From Thermus thermophilus (lineage in GTDB: Bacteria; Deinococcota; Deinococci; Deinococcales; Thermaceae), in the NCBI RefSeq assembly GCF_019974155.1, contig NZ_AP025158.1:1116001-1180000 (forward strand): 64,000 nt of DNA, given 5' to 3'. A program made the position numbers and the translations under genes. Shown piece after piece: positions 24,644-35,272 of this stretch (position 1 is the stretch's first letter; the number at the start of each line of letters is the position of its first letter). Under the pieces are notes generated by a model, which saw nothing but the letters and a program-made list of their open reading frames with translations, was not told the origin of the DNA and did no database searches.

Positions 24644-25165
24644 ATGTGGGGGACGGAGTGGCCCCGGTTTGAGGTGATCAAGCAGGACACGGAAAGGAGC
24701 CTGCCCCAGATGGTGGGCTCGGTGCACGCCACGGACCCCGAGCACGCCCTCCTCGTGGCCCGGCACGTCTTCGTGCGGAGGCCTTCGGCCTACGCCCTCT
24801 TCGTGGCCCCGGCGGAGGCCTTCTTCCACGTGACCCAGGAGGCCCTGAAGGACCCTAAGGCCCTGGAAGGACCCCTGGGGGAAGAAGAGGCCTACTGGGT
24901 CTTCGCCAAGAAGAGCCACCGCCGGAGCATGGTCTACGGGGACCTGGTGGGCCGCTTCCTGGCAAGAAGCCCAGGGGAGGCGGTGAAAGAGGCCCTCCTC
25001 GAGGCCCAGGGGGTGGCCTTCTGGGCGGTGCCGGAGAGGCTCGTGGCGGGCACCGAGCCCACGCCCGAGGTGGTGGAGAGCTGGTTCGCCCCCGCCCGGG
25101 AGAAGACCTACCGCCTGCAGAGCTATTACGGGCTCGTCACCGCCAAGGAGGAGCGCCATGCTTGA
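24644..25165 (+). CDS. paaB: Phenylacetyl-CoA epoxidase subunit B, tandem-domain form
   Basis: PaaB is a small bridging subunit, about 95 residues in E. coli. Here it is 173 residues and appears to hold two related segments: residues 5-65 ([20 protein letters not shown], then [20 protein letters not shown]) and 85-170 ([20 protein letters not shown], then [18 protein letters not shown]), each with the same strand-helix order. RBS GGAGG; overlaps paaC by 8 nt. The first half is canonical PaaB; the duplication is inferred. Confidence 0.85.
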   Translation: MWGTEWPRFEVIKQDTERSLPQMVGSVHATDPEHALLVARHVFVRRPSAYALFVAPAEAFFHVTQEALKDPKALEGPLGEEEAYWVFAKKSHRRSMVYGDLVGRFLARSPGEAVKEALLEAQGVAFWAVPERLVAGTEPTPEVVESWFAPAREKTYRLQSYYGLVTAKEERHA

Positions 25166-25904
25166 GAGGCTCCTGGTGGAGAAGCTCACGGCCCTGGCCG
25201 ACGACGAGGTGGTCCTCGCCCAGCGCCTCTCGGAGTGGGTGGCCCACGCGCCCATCCTCGAGGAGGACATCGCCATCGCCAACCTGGCCCAGGACGAGCT
25301 GGGCCACGCCAAGCTCTACCTGGAGCTTAGAAGGGAGCTGGACGGGTCCGACCCCGACGAGCTCGTCTTCTTCCGCGACCCTCTGGAGTACCAAAACGCC
25401 GTCTTGGTGGAGCTTCCCAAGGGGGACTGGGCCTTCACGATGGTCCGCCAGTACCTCTTTGACCTCTACGAGAACCTCTGGCTGGAGGAGGCAAGGAAGA
25501 GCGCCTACCCTCCCCTCGCGGAGGCGGCCGAGAGGATCTTCAAGGAGGAGCGCTTCCACCTGAAGCACTCCGCCCTCTGGGTGGAGCGCCTGGGCCTGGG
25601 CACGAAGGAAAGCCACGCCCGGGCCCAGAAGGCCCTGGAGACCCTCTTCCCCTACGCCAAGCAGCTCTTCGTGCCCTTGCCGGGGGAGGAGGAGCTTTGG
25701 GCGGCGGGGTACGTGCCGGACCTAAACGCCCTTCGGGACCGCTACCTGGAGGAGGCCACGCGCCACCTGGAGCGCTCGGGGCTTAAGGCGCCGGAAGGGG
25801 GGTACGTGCCCAAGAGCCGGAAGGAGCACACGGAGTACCTATGGTCCCTCCTCGCGGAGATGCAGTCCGTGGCCCGGTGGGACCGGGAGGCGAAGGCGTG
25901 GTAG
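25158..25904 (+). CDS. paaC: Phenylacetyl-CoA epoxidase, structural subunit C
   Basis: The 248-residue ferritin-like subunit resembles PaaA in fold. [17 protein letters not shown] and [18 protein letters not shown] mark the ligand-like helices; in known complexes PaaC is catalytically silent and binds PaaA. It ends in the overlap GCGTGGTAG with the paaD start. Confidence 0.92.
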   Translation: MLERLLVEKLTALADDEVVLAQRLSEWVAHAPILEEDIAIANLAQDELGHAKLYLELRRELDGSDPDELVFFRDPLEYQNAVLVELPKGDWAFTMVRQYLFDLYENLWLEEARKSAYPPLAEAAERIFKEERFHLKHSALWVERLGLGTKESHARAQKALETLFPYAKQLFVPLPGEEELWAAGYVPDLNALRDRYLEEATRHLERSGLKAPEGGYVPKSRKEHTEYLWSLLAEMQSVARWDREAKAW

Positions 25905-26353
25905 AGCGGTACTGGGAGGCCCTAAAGGGGGTGAAGGACCCGGAGATCCCCGTCCTCAACATCGTGGAGATGGGGATGGTCCTGGGGGTGGAGGCCGAGG
26001 GGAAAAGGGTCAAGGTGCGCTTCCGCCCCACCTTCTCCGGCTGCCCGGCCATCAAGCTCATCCAGGAGGAGATCGTCAAGGCCCTCAAGGAGGCGGGGGC
26101 CGAGGAGGTGGAGGTGGAGGAGGCCCGCACCCCCTGGAGCACCGAGGCCATGGCCGAGGAGGCCCGGGCGAAGCTTCTCGGCTACGGCGTCGCCCCGCCC
26201 CTTCCCCTCCCCATGGCCGGGGAGGACCCCCCCTGCCCCCGGTGCGGGAGCCGGGAGGTGGTCCTCAAGAACCCCTTCGGGGCCACCCTGTGCAAGATGC
26301 TCTACCAGTGCGCCGCTTGCGGCGAGGTCTTTGAGGCCTTTAAGACCGTCTAG
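25898..26353 (+). CDS. paaD: Phenylacetate degradation protein D, DUF59 plus zinc ribbon
   Basis: The 151-residue protein has a MIP18/DUF59 domain (LKGVKDPEIPVLNIVEMGMV; SGCPAIKLI) and a C-terminal zinc ribbon with paired Cys (CPRCGS and CAACGEVFE). It is needed for epoxidase maturation, probably of its iron site. The start is GTG 25898 in the paaC stop; longer starts fall inside paaC. Confidence 0.9.
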   Translation: MVERYWEALKGVKDPEIPVLNIVEMGMVLGVEAEGKRVKVRFRPTFSGCPAIKLIQEEIVKALKEAGAEEVEVEEARTPWSTEAMAEEARAKLLGYGVAPPLPLPMAGEDPPCPRCGSREVVLKNPFGATLCKMLYQCAACGEVFEAFKTV

Positions 26354-26367
26354 GGAAAGGACGCGCG

Positions 26368-28374
<2,007 letters not shown>

Positions 28375-28389
28375 GCCGGAAGGGAGGGG

Positions 28390-28815
28390 CTACGAGGGCG
28401 ACCGCTCCGCCTCCCAGCGCTCCTTGAGCCTCCGGAAGAGGGCCTCCACCTTGGCCTTGGGGAGGATCACCTGCTCCGTGCGCCCCACCCCGATGAGGTC
28501 CCCAAGCTCGTTGTAGGCCTCCACCCGCGCGTGGACCCGGTTCCCCTCGGTTCTCTCGTGGCGGGCCACGATCCTCACCCGCATCCCGGGAAGGGCCGAG
28601 GCCAGGTGCCGGGCCTCCACGTAGCTCCCGATCCCCTCCTCCCCCTCCTCCAGAAAGGGGAGGATGATCTTGCGCCCGGCGAGCTCCATGTGCTTGACCA
28701 TCCAGTAGGTGGCGTAGACGGGGTGGACGGGGCCCAGCTCCTCAAAGTGCACCGTCATCTCGGGGGTGACCACGGTCTCAAAGACCGCCTCGTAGCCTTC
28801 GGGGATGGGACGCAT
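28390..28815 (-). CDS. Hot-dog fold acyl-CoA thioesterase (FlK-like)
   Basis: The 141-residue protein has the hot-dog pattern of fluoroacetyl-CoA-like thioesterases: TVHFEELGPVHPVYATYWMV, then HLASALPGMRVRIVARH, and NELGDLIGVGRTEQVIL. It likely hydrolyses an aromatic or short acyl-CoA. The ATG overlaps the paaK stop (TGATG), and it is last in the paaI-paaK operon, so a salvage role for CoA during phenylacetate breakdown is likely but not shown. Confidence 0.75.
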   Translation of the reverse strand: MRPIPEGYEAVFETVVTPEMTVHFEELGPVHPVYATYWMVKHMELAGRKIILPFLEEGEEGIGSYVEARHLASALPGMRVRIVARHERTEGNRVHARVEAYNELGDLIGVGRTEQVILPKAKVEALFRRLKERWEAERSPS

Positions 28816-30152
28816 CACTTCCTCAAGTCCAGGACCCGCCTGAGCTTCCCCCCCTCGCTCCTTGGGGCCTGGCCCGGGGGGAGGAGGGTGACCTTCATGG
28901 TGACGCCGATGTTGTCCTTGATCTTGCGGGCGATCCGCTCCCTTAGGGCGTGGAGCCGGTGGTCCGCCTCCACCACCTCGTCGGAGAGGGCCTTCTGGCC
29001 GATCTCCCGGAAGAAGGCCTCGGAGACCTCCACCTTGAGCTCGGCCTCGTCCAGGGTGCCCTCCCGCCGCACCACGATCTGGTAGTAGGGCTCCACCTCG
29101 GGGATGTCCAGAAGGACCGCCTCCACCTGGGTGGGGTAGACGTTCACCCCCCGGATGATGAGCATGTCGTCGGTGCGGCCGAGGATGGGCCCCATGCGCA
29201 CGTGGGTGCGGCCGCAGGTGCAGGCCTCGTAGGTGAGGAAGGTGAGGTCCCCGGTCCAGTAGCGGAGGAGGGGCATGGCCTCTTTGGTGAGGGTGGTGAA
29301 GACCAGAACCCCCACCTTCCCCTCGGGGAGGGGCTCCCCGGTTTCCGGGTCCACCACCTCGGGCAGGAAGTGGTCCTCCCAGATGTGGCTTCCCTGGCGC
29401 TCCTCCACGCACTCGTTGGAAACCCCGGGGCCGATGATCTCGGAGAGGCCGTAGATGTTGGTGCTCCTCACCCCAAGGCCCTCGTCCACCTGCTTCCTGA
29501 TGGCCTCGGTCCAGGGCTCGGCGCCCAGGACGGCGTACTCCAGGGAGAGCTCCTCCGGGGAGATCCCCCGCTTTCGGAACTCCTCCGCCAGGGTCTGGGC
29601 GTAGGAGGGGGTGCAGGAGATCACCTCGGGGCGGAAGTCCTGGATGAGCATCACCTGCCTTTCCGTCATCCCCCCGGAGACCGGCACCACCGTCATCCCC
29701 AAGGCCTCCGCCCCTCCGTGGAGGCCGAGGCCCCCGGTGAAGAGGCCGTAGCCGTAGGCGTTGTGGAGCATCATCCCGGGCCTCGCCCCGGCCGCGGCCA
29801 AGGAGCGGGCCACCACCTCGGCGAAGACCTTGAGGTCGGCCCTGGTGTAGCCCACCACGGTGGGCTTGCCGGTGGTGCCGCTAGAGGCGTGGATCCTCGC
29901 CACCTCCTCCCGGGGCACGGCGAAGAGGCCGAAGGGGTAGTGGTCGCGGAGGTCCGTCTTCTTGGTGAAGGGGAGTTTGGGGAGGTCCTGAAGGCCCCTA
30001 AACCGCTTGGGGTCCACCCCGGCCTCGTCAAGTAGCCTCCGGTAGAAGGGAACCCGCTCGTAGACGTAGGCCACCACGCGGCGAAGCCTTTCTTCCTGAA
30101 GCGCCCTAAGCTTCTCCCTGGGCAGGGTTTCCAGTTCCGGCTGGTACATCAT
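28815..30152 (-). CDS. paaK: Phenylacetate-CoA ligase
   Basis: PaaK activates phenylacetate with ATP and CoA, the entry step. The adenylate-forming motif ASSGTTGKPTVVGYT and the later GRTDDMLIIRGVNVYPTQ are intact; LRYWTGDLT follows the family. Several ATGs overlap the end of paaI; ATG 30152 (MMYQPELETLP) is chosen because GGAGGTGA lies 5 nt upstream. Transcribed with paaI and the Liv-type transporter. Confidence 0.94.
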   Translation of the reverse strand: MMYQPELETLPREKLRALQEERLRRVVAYVYERVPFYRRLLDEAGVDPKRFRGLQDLPKLPFTKKTDLRDHYPFGLFAVPREEVARIHASSGTTGKPTVVGYTRADLKVFAEVVARSLAAAGARPGMMLHNAYGYGLFTGGLGLHGGAEALGMTVVPVSGGMTERQVMLIQDFRPEVISCTPSYAQTLAEEFRKRGISPEELSLEYAVLGAEPWTEAIRKQVDEGLGVRSTNIYGLSEIIGPGVSNECVEERQGSHIWEDHFLPEVVDPETGEPLPEGKVGVLVFTTLTKEAMPLLRYWTGDLTFLTYEACTCGRTHVRMGPILGRTDDMLIIRGVNVYPTQVEAVLLDIPEVEPYYQIVVRREGTLDEAELKVEVSEAFFREIGQKALSDEVVEADHRLHALRERIARKIKDNIGVTMKVTLLPPGQAPRSEGGKLRRVLDLRK

Positions 30153-30516
30153 CCCCATCACCTCCCAAGCGAAAGACCGTTCCCGTGAAGAGGGCCACGA
30201 GTTTCCCTTCGGAGACCACCTCCACCCGGTAGGTGGCCGTGCGCCGGGAGAGGTTCACCTCCACCGCCCTCGCCTCCACCCTCGCCCCTGTCCCAAGGGG
30301 CCGGAAGTAGTCCATGCGGCAGGAGAGGGCCACGGCGGGTCCCCGGGAGTTGCTGGCCAGGGCGAAGGCGCTGTCCGCCAGGGCGTAGAGGAAGCCCCCG
30401 TGGGCGGTGCCGTGGAGGTTCAGGTGGGCTTCCCCCACCTCCCCCGCCACCACCGCCTCCCCCGGGCCGAGGCGGAGGACCTTTAGGCCCAAGGCCTCCA
30501 TGAAGGGGTCCCTCAT
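30106..30516 (-). CDS. paaI: Phenylacetyl-CoA thioesterase
   Basis: A 136-residue hot-dog thioesterase with the active-site segment HLNLHGTAHGGFLYALADSA and the core SCRMDYFRPLGTG. It agrees closely, from memory, with the structurally studied T. thermophilus PaaI, including its GGDGDDVPAGTGN tail. It removes CoA from dead-end intermediates. Its 3' end overlaps the paaK start region, and its own start overlaps the livF stop. Confidence 0.93.
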   Translation of the reverse strand: MRDPFMEALGLKVLRLGPGEAVVAGEVGEAHLNLHGTAHGGFLYALADSAFALASNSRGPAVALSCRMDYFRPLGTGARVEARAVEVNLSRRTATYRVEVVSEGKLVALFTGTVFRLGGDGDDVPAGTGNPAQGEA

Positions 30517-31244
30517 CCCCCTTCCACCTCCCGCGCCGCCCCCAGGTAGGCCTCCACCACCCGGGGGTTGGCCTTAAGCTCCTCGGCCCGCCCCGAAAGG
30601 GCCACCTCCCCCGCCTCCAGGACCACCCCCCGGTCCGCCAGGGAGAGGGCCATCTTGGCGTTCTGCTCCACGAGGAGAAGGGTCACCCCCTCCCCCTTGA
30701 GGGCGGCCAGGGTGCGGAAGATCTCCTGGACGACGAGGGGGGCGAGGCCCAAGGAGGGCTCGTCCAGGAGGAGGAGGCGGGGCCTGGCCATGAGGGCCCG
30801 GCCGATGGCGAGCATCTGCTGCTCTCCGCCGGAGAGGGTTCCCGCGGGCTGGCGCCGCCTTTCCTCCAGGCGGGGGAAAAGGGCGTAGACCCGCTTGAGG
30901 TCCGCCCTGAGGTCCTCTCCCCTCCTAAAGCGGGCGAAGCCCCCGAGGAGGAGGTTGTCCTCCACGGATAGCCCAGGGAAGAGGGCCCGCCCTTCGGGGA
31001 CGAGGACCACGCCCCGCTGGAGGAGGGCCTCGGGGGTCCTGTGGGGGAGGGGCTTTCCCCCAAGGCGCACCTCCCCCTCGGCCCGGGCGAGGCCGAGGAT
31101 CCCCTTGAGGACGCTCGTCTTCCCCGCCCCGTTGGGGCCGATGAGGGCCAAGGCCTCCCCCTCCTCCAGGGCGAAGGAGACCCCGCGCGCGGCCTCCAGG
31201 GCCCCGTAGCGCACCGTGAGGTCCCGCACGGCCAGGGGGCTCAT
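30513..31244 (-). CDS. livF: Liv-type ABC transporter ATPase
   Basis: The 243-residue ATPase has Walker A GPNGAGKTS, signature LSGGEQQML, Walker B LLLLDEPSLGLA and the LivF-typical ending VVEAYLGAAREV. It powers uptake through the LivH/LivM-G proteins encoded just upstream, with 4-nt overlaps on both sides. Although of the branched-chain amino acid family, its operon with paaI and paaK and a PaaR box argue for aromatic acids as substrate. Confidence 0.88.
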   Translation of the reverse strand: MSPLAVRDLTVRYGALEAARGVSFALEEGEALALIGPNGAGKTSVLKGILGLARAEGEVRLGGKPLPHRTPEALLQRGVVLVPEGRALFPGLSVEDNLLLGGFARFRRGEDLRADLKRVYALFPRLEERRRQPAGTLSGGEQQMLAIGRALMARPRLLLLDEPSLGLAPLVVQEIFRTLAALKGEGVTLLLVEQNAKMALSLADRGVVLEAGEVALSGRAEELKANPRVVEAYLGAAREVEGG

Positions 31245-32998
31245 GCCGCCTCCACCTCCCCCAGGTAGGCCGCCCGCACCAGGGGGTTCTTCTGCACCTC
31301 CTCGGGCGTCCCCTCGGCGATCTTCTCCCCGTAGTTCATCACCACCACCCGGTCGGCAAGCCCCATGACGAGGTCCATGTCGTGGTCCACGAGGAGGACG
31401 CTGTACCCCTCGCGGGCGAGGGCCAGAAGGAGCTTCGCGAGCTCCCGCTTCTCCCCGGCCCTAAGCCCCGCTCCCGGCTCGTCCAAAAGGAGGACCTCCG
31501 CCCCCGAGGCGAGGAGCCGGGCAAGCTCCAAAAGGCGCTGCTGCCCCGCCGTGAGCCGGTCCGCCCGCTCCAAAGCAAGCTCCCCCAGGCCTACCCGCCT
31601 GAGGGCCTCGAGGGCGGTGGCCAGGGCCTGTGCCTCCTCCTTGCGGTGGAGGCCGAAAAGGACCTGCAAAAACCCCGCCCGGGTGCGGGCGTAGGTGGCC
31701 AGGGCCGCGTTCTCCAGGACCGTCATCTCCGGGAAGATGTGGGGGTGCTGGAAGGTGCGGCCCAGGCCCAAGGGGTGGACGCGGTAGGGAGGAAGCCCGG
31801 TGACCTCCTGGCCGAAGAGGAAGACCTGCCCCCCGTCCGGAGGGAGGGCCCCGGTGACGAGGTTGAAGGTGGTGCTCTTTCCCGCCCCGTTGGGGCCGAT
31901 GAGGGCGAGGATCTCCCCGCGCCTCAAGGCGAAGGACACGCCGTTCACGGCGAGAAGCCCCCCGAAGGCCTTCCTTAGGCCCCTCGCCTCCAAGACCACC
32001 TCCCCCCGCGGGCCCGAAGGGGGCCTTTGGGGAAGAGGCTTCGCCTCGGGGAGGGCCTGCCGCCCGAAGGCGCGCCTCCCCGCAAGGAGGGGCCAGAGCC
32101 CCTGGGGGGCGAAGAGGAGGATCCCCGCCAGCACCAGGCCGTAGGCGATGGTCTCGTAGTTCCCCTGGCGCCCGAGGAGGAGGGGAAGGAGGTCCTTGAG
32201 CCAGTCCTCGAGGCCCGTGAAGAAGGCGGCCCCCAGGACCACCCCGGGGATCGTCCCCACCCCGCCCGCCACCGCCATCACCAGGTACTTGATGGAGGCC
32301 TCGAGGGAGAAGGGGGTGGGGTTCACGAAGCGCAGGAAGTGGGCGTAGAGGAACCCCGCAAGCCCCGCGATCCCTCCCGCGAGGAGGAAGGCCTTAAGCC
32401 GGAGGGCCGCCGGGTCCACCCCGAAGCTCGCCGCGGTGAGGGCGTCCCCCCTAAGGGCGAGAAGGGCCCGGCCCAGGCGGCTTTCCCGGAGGTTATGGAG
32501 GGCGAGGACGAGGAGGGCGAGGAGGAAGAGGCTTAGGAAGGCGTAGCGGAAGGGGCTGTCCAGGGGGAGGCCGAAGAGGGCGAGGGCCGGGAGGTCGGTG
32601 AGCCCCGTGTGCCCTCCGGTAAGCCCCACCAGGTTTCCGGCGAGGATGTAAAGGGCCACCTGCCAGGCGATGGTGGAAAGGGGGAGGAAGTGCCCCTTGA
32701 GCCGGACGGTGAGGAGGCCCAGCACCAAGGCGAAGGCCAGGGTGAGGCCGAGGCCCAGGGCGAGCCCCGCCCAGGGGGAAACCCCCGCCCGCGTGGTGAG
32801 GAGGGCGGTGGCGTAGGCCGCCACCCCCATGAAGGCCGCCTGGGCGAAGCTCGTCATCCCGCCAAGCCCCGTGAGGACGTAGAGGGAGAGGGCCACCAAA
32901 GCGGCGATGGCGAAGAAGTTCAGGAGGGTGAGGTAAAAGGGGAAGGGCGCGAGGAGGAAGGGAAGGAGGAGCAGGACAAACCAGAGGTACCGCCTCAC
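31241..32998 (-). CDS. livMG: Liv-type ABC permease-ATPase fusion (LivM-LivG)
   Basis: The 585-residue protein joins a LivM permease (residues 1-305, about ten helices; GLTGGHTGLTDLPAL; GGIAGLAGFLYAHFLRFV) to a LivG ATPase (from about 335: Walker A GPNGAGKST, LTAGQQRLLELAR as signature, LLLDEPGAGL, then VDHDMDLVMGLADRVVVMNYG). The linker (310-335) is Pro-rich. In most bacteria these are two genes. Overlaps livH and livF by 4 nt. Confidence 0.9.
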   Translation of the reverse strand: MRRYLWFVLLLLPFLLAPFPFYLTLLNFFAIAALVALSLYVLTGLGGMTSFAQAAFMGVAAYATALLTTRAGVSPWAGLALGLGLTLAFALVLGLLTVRLKGHFLPLSTIAWQVALYILAGNLVGLTGGHTGLTDLPALALFGLPLDSPFRYAFLSLFLLALLVLALHNLRESRLGRALLALRGDALTAASFGVDPAALRLKAFLLAGGIAGLAGFLYAHFLRFVNPTPFSLEASIKYLVMAVAGGVGTIPGVVLGAAFFTGLEDWLKDLLPLLLGRQGNYETIAYGLVLAGILLFAPQGLWPLLAGRRAFGRQALPEAKPLPQRPPSGPRGEVVLEARGLRKAFGGLLAVNGVSFALRRGEILALIGPNGAGKSTTFNLVTGALPPDGGQVFLFGQEVTGLPPYRVHPLGLGRTFQHPHIFPEMTVLENAALATYARTRAGFLQVLFGLHRKEEAQALATALEALRRVGLGELALERADRLTAGQQRLLELARLLASGAEVLLLDEPGAGLRAGEKRELAKLLLALAREGYSVLLVDHDMDLVMGLADRVVVMNYGEKIAEGTPEEVQKNPLVRAAYLGEVEAA

Positions 32999-33999
32999 TC
33001 CTCCACCCCCTTCGCCCGGAGGCTCTGGTAGAAGAGGGCCGGCACCAAGAGGAGGAACACCAGGGCCTCCTTGTAGGCGCTCGCGTAGAAGCTGGTGAAG
33101 CTTTCAAAAAGCCCCACCAGGACCGCCCCCAAAAAGGCCACCGGGTAGCTCACGAGCCCACCCAGGATGGCCGCCACGAAGGCTTTGAGCCCCAGCATAA
33201 AGCCCATGAAGTAGGCGGCGTTGATGAGGGGCGCCAAAAGAAGCCCCGAAAGGGCCGCCATGAGGCTCGCAATGGCGAAGGCCACCATCCCCGCCTCCTC
33301 CGGGCGGATGCCGCAAAGCCTCGCCCCGACCCGGTTCTCCGCCGCCGCCAGAAGGGCCTTCCCGAAGAGGGAACGGCGGAAGAAGAGGTAGAGGGCCGCC
33401 GCGCTGACCAGGGCGAAGGCCAGGACCAAGACGCCCTGCCAGGTGAGGCCCACCGCCACCTCCCCCTGGAGAAGGGGGTCAGGGCGGAACTGCTCCGGGC
33501 CAAAGAAGACGAGGCCCAGGCCCTGGTAGGCCACGTGGAGCCCCACGGCCATGATGAGGAGGGCGAGGACCGTGGCCCCTCGGTGTTCCCCTTCCGGGGA
33601 AGCAGCCCGCATGGGCTGGAAGAAGACCCGGTAGGTGGCCACCCCCAGGTAGACCACGAGGAGGAGGGCCGCCAAATAGGCGAGGGCCGGGCTTCCCCGG
33701 GCGAGGAGGAAGAGGAGAAGAAGCCCCACCCCCCCGAGGAGGGGAAGGGCCCGGCCCCTTCCCCGCTCCAAAAGGGCCCAAAGGGCCCCCAGGGCGAGGG
33801 CGAGCCCGAGGGTGCCGGGGAGCCTTCCCTCTTGGAGCCAGACCAGGGAGAGGGGGGCGAACATCATGAGCTCCCCGATGGGCACCAGGATCACCCGGGT
33901 CACGGCGAAGACGAGGACCATGGCCAGGGCGAGAAGCCCGTAGATGACCCCGTTCTGCACGCCGTCCAGGAGGAGGAGGCCGAGGATGGTGGCGTCCAT
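32995..33999 (-). CDS. livH: Liv-type ABC permease
   Basis: The 334-residue membrane protein has the LivH signature LLDGVQNGVIYGLLALAMVL at its start, and ENRVGARLCGIRPEE (EAA-like coupling loop), AAILGGLVSYPVAFLGAVLVG near the end. About 8-9 helices are visible. It forms the membrane channel with the LivM part of the next gene. It follows the binding-protein gene after 3 nt. Confidence 0.88.
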   Translation of the reverse strand: MDATILGLLLLDGVQNGVIYGLLALAMVLVFAVTRVILVPIGELMMFAPLSLVWLQEGRLPGTLGLALALGALWALLERGRGRALPLLGGVGLLLLFLLARGSPALAYLAALLLVVYLGVATYRVFFQPMRAASPEGEHRGATVLALLIMAVGLHVAYQGLGLVFFGPEQFRPDPLLQGEVAVGLTWQGVLVLAFALVSAAALYLFFRRSLFGKALLAAAENRVGARLCGIRPEEAGMVAFAIASLMAALSGLLLAPLINAAYFMGFMLGLKAFVAAILGGLVSYPVAFLGAVLVGLFESFTSFYASAYKEALVFLLLVPALFYQSLRAKGVEE

Positions 34000-34002
34000 G
34001 GC

Positions 34003-35175
34003 CTAACGGAAGACCCGCTCCAGCTTCCAGCGGCCGTTCTCCACCCGCACCATCACCGCGGCGTCCTCAAAGCGGAGGCCCAGGTGGTCCTCCTTGGTGA
34101 AGGTGAAGACGCCGTGGGTGGCCACGAGGCCCTTGGTGGCCTCGATCTCGTCGCGCAGGGCGGCGCGGAAGGCGGCGAGGTCCTTGTCGGGGTCGGCCTT
34201 CTTGAGGGCGCGCTCCAGGGCGGGCCTAAGGATGAGCCAGGCGTCCCAGGCGTGGGCGCCGAAGGTGGAGTAGCTGCCGATGCCGTACCTGGCCTCGTAA
34301 CGCTGGATGTAGTCCAGGGCGACCCGCTTGGAGGGGAAGGCGCCGGGAAGCTGCTCCGCCACCAGGATGGGCCCGGCAGGAAGCAACGTCCCCTCCACGT
34401 CCTTGCCGCCCACCCGCAGGAAGTCGGGGTTGGCCACCCCGTGGGTCTGGTAGATGAGGCCCCGGTAGCCCCTCTCCTTCAGGGTGCGCTGGGGAAGGAC
34501 CGCCGGGGTGCCGCTCGCGCCGATGAGGACGGCGTCGGGCCTGCGGGCGAGGATCCTCAGGGCCTGGCCGGTGACGCTGGTGTCCGTGCGGTTGTAGCGC
34601 TCGCTCGCCACCACCTGGAGCCCCTTGGCCTTGGCCTCGGCCTCAAAGAAGCGGGCCCAGCCCTCCCCGTAGGCGTCGTTGAAGCCGATGTAGCCCACGG
34701 TCTTCACCCCGCGGGCCACCATGTCCGCCACGATGGCCCGGGCCATGAGCTCCTCCGTCTGGGGGGTCTTGAAGACCCAGAAGCGCTGGGCGTCCACGGG
34801 GTGGATGATGTCCTTGCTGGCCGCCAGGGAGATCATGGGCACCTTGGCCTCGGCCACCACGGGGATCATGCCCAAGGAGGCCGGGGTGGTGGTGGTGCCG
34901 ATGATCGCCACCACGCCCTCCTCCACGAGCCTCCGGGTGTTCCGCACCGCCTGGGTGGTGTCGGAGGCGTCGTCCAGGATGACGAACTCCACCTTCCGCC
35001 CGGCCACGCCCCCCTGGCGGTCCAAAAGCTCCTGGAGCATGAGGAAGGTGTTCCGCTCGGGGATGCCCAAGGAGGCCGCGGGCCCCGTGGCCGAAACCAC
35101 GACCCCCACCTTCAGGGCGCCTTGGGCCAGGGCCGCCAACGCCAAGAACGTCACCAACGCCAACGCGCGCTTCAT
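34003..35175 (-). CDS. Liv-type periplasmic binding protein, probably for aromatic acids
   Basis: The 390-residue type I periplasmic binding protein has a clear signal peptide (MKRALALVTFLALAALAQGA). Mature sequence shows the family pattern KVGVVVSATGPAASLGIPE and VAIIGTTTTPASLGMIPVV. As first gene of the operon with paaK and paaI, it probably binds phenylacetate or hydroxyphenylacetate rather than leucine; this is inference from context. ATG 35175 is preceded by AAAAGGAGG. Confidence 0.85.
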   Translation of the reverse strand: MKRALALVTFLALAALAQGALKVGVVVSATGPAASLGIPERNTFLMLQELLDRQGGVAGRKVEFVILDDASDTTQAVRNTRRLVEEGVVAIIGTTTTPASLGMIPVVAEAKVPMISLAASKDIIHPVDAQRFWVFKTPQTEELMARAIVADMVARGVKTVGYIGFNDAYGEGWARFFEAEAKAKGLQVVASERYNRTDTSVTGQALRILARRPDAVLIGASGTPAVLPQRTLKERGYRGLIYQTHGVANPDFLRVGGKDVEGTLLPAGPILVAEQLPGAFPSKRVALDYIQRYEARYGIGSYSTFGAHAWDAWLILRPALERALKKADPDKDLAAFRAALRDEIEATKGLVATHGVFTFTKEDHLGLRFEDAAVMVRVENGRWKLERVFR

Positions 35176-35222
35176 CTTGACCCTCCTTTTCTCCACACCG
35201 GGCTTGCCCGGTTTGGACCAAA

Positions 35223-35236
35223 CTAACGGCCGTTCG
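35223..35236 (-). promoter_or_regulatory. PaaR operator of the transporter-paaI-paaK operon
   Basis: CTAACGGCCGTTCG fits CNAACGNNCGTTNG and lies 48 bp before the binding-protein ATG, where the promoter must be. A small hairpin (CCGGGC/GCCCGG, 35199-35212) lies between box and RBS. Confidence 0.75.
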
Positions 35237-35272
35237 GTTCGCCTCCCAGTCTAGGAAGGGACCTTTGTCCCG

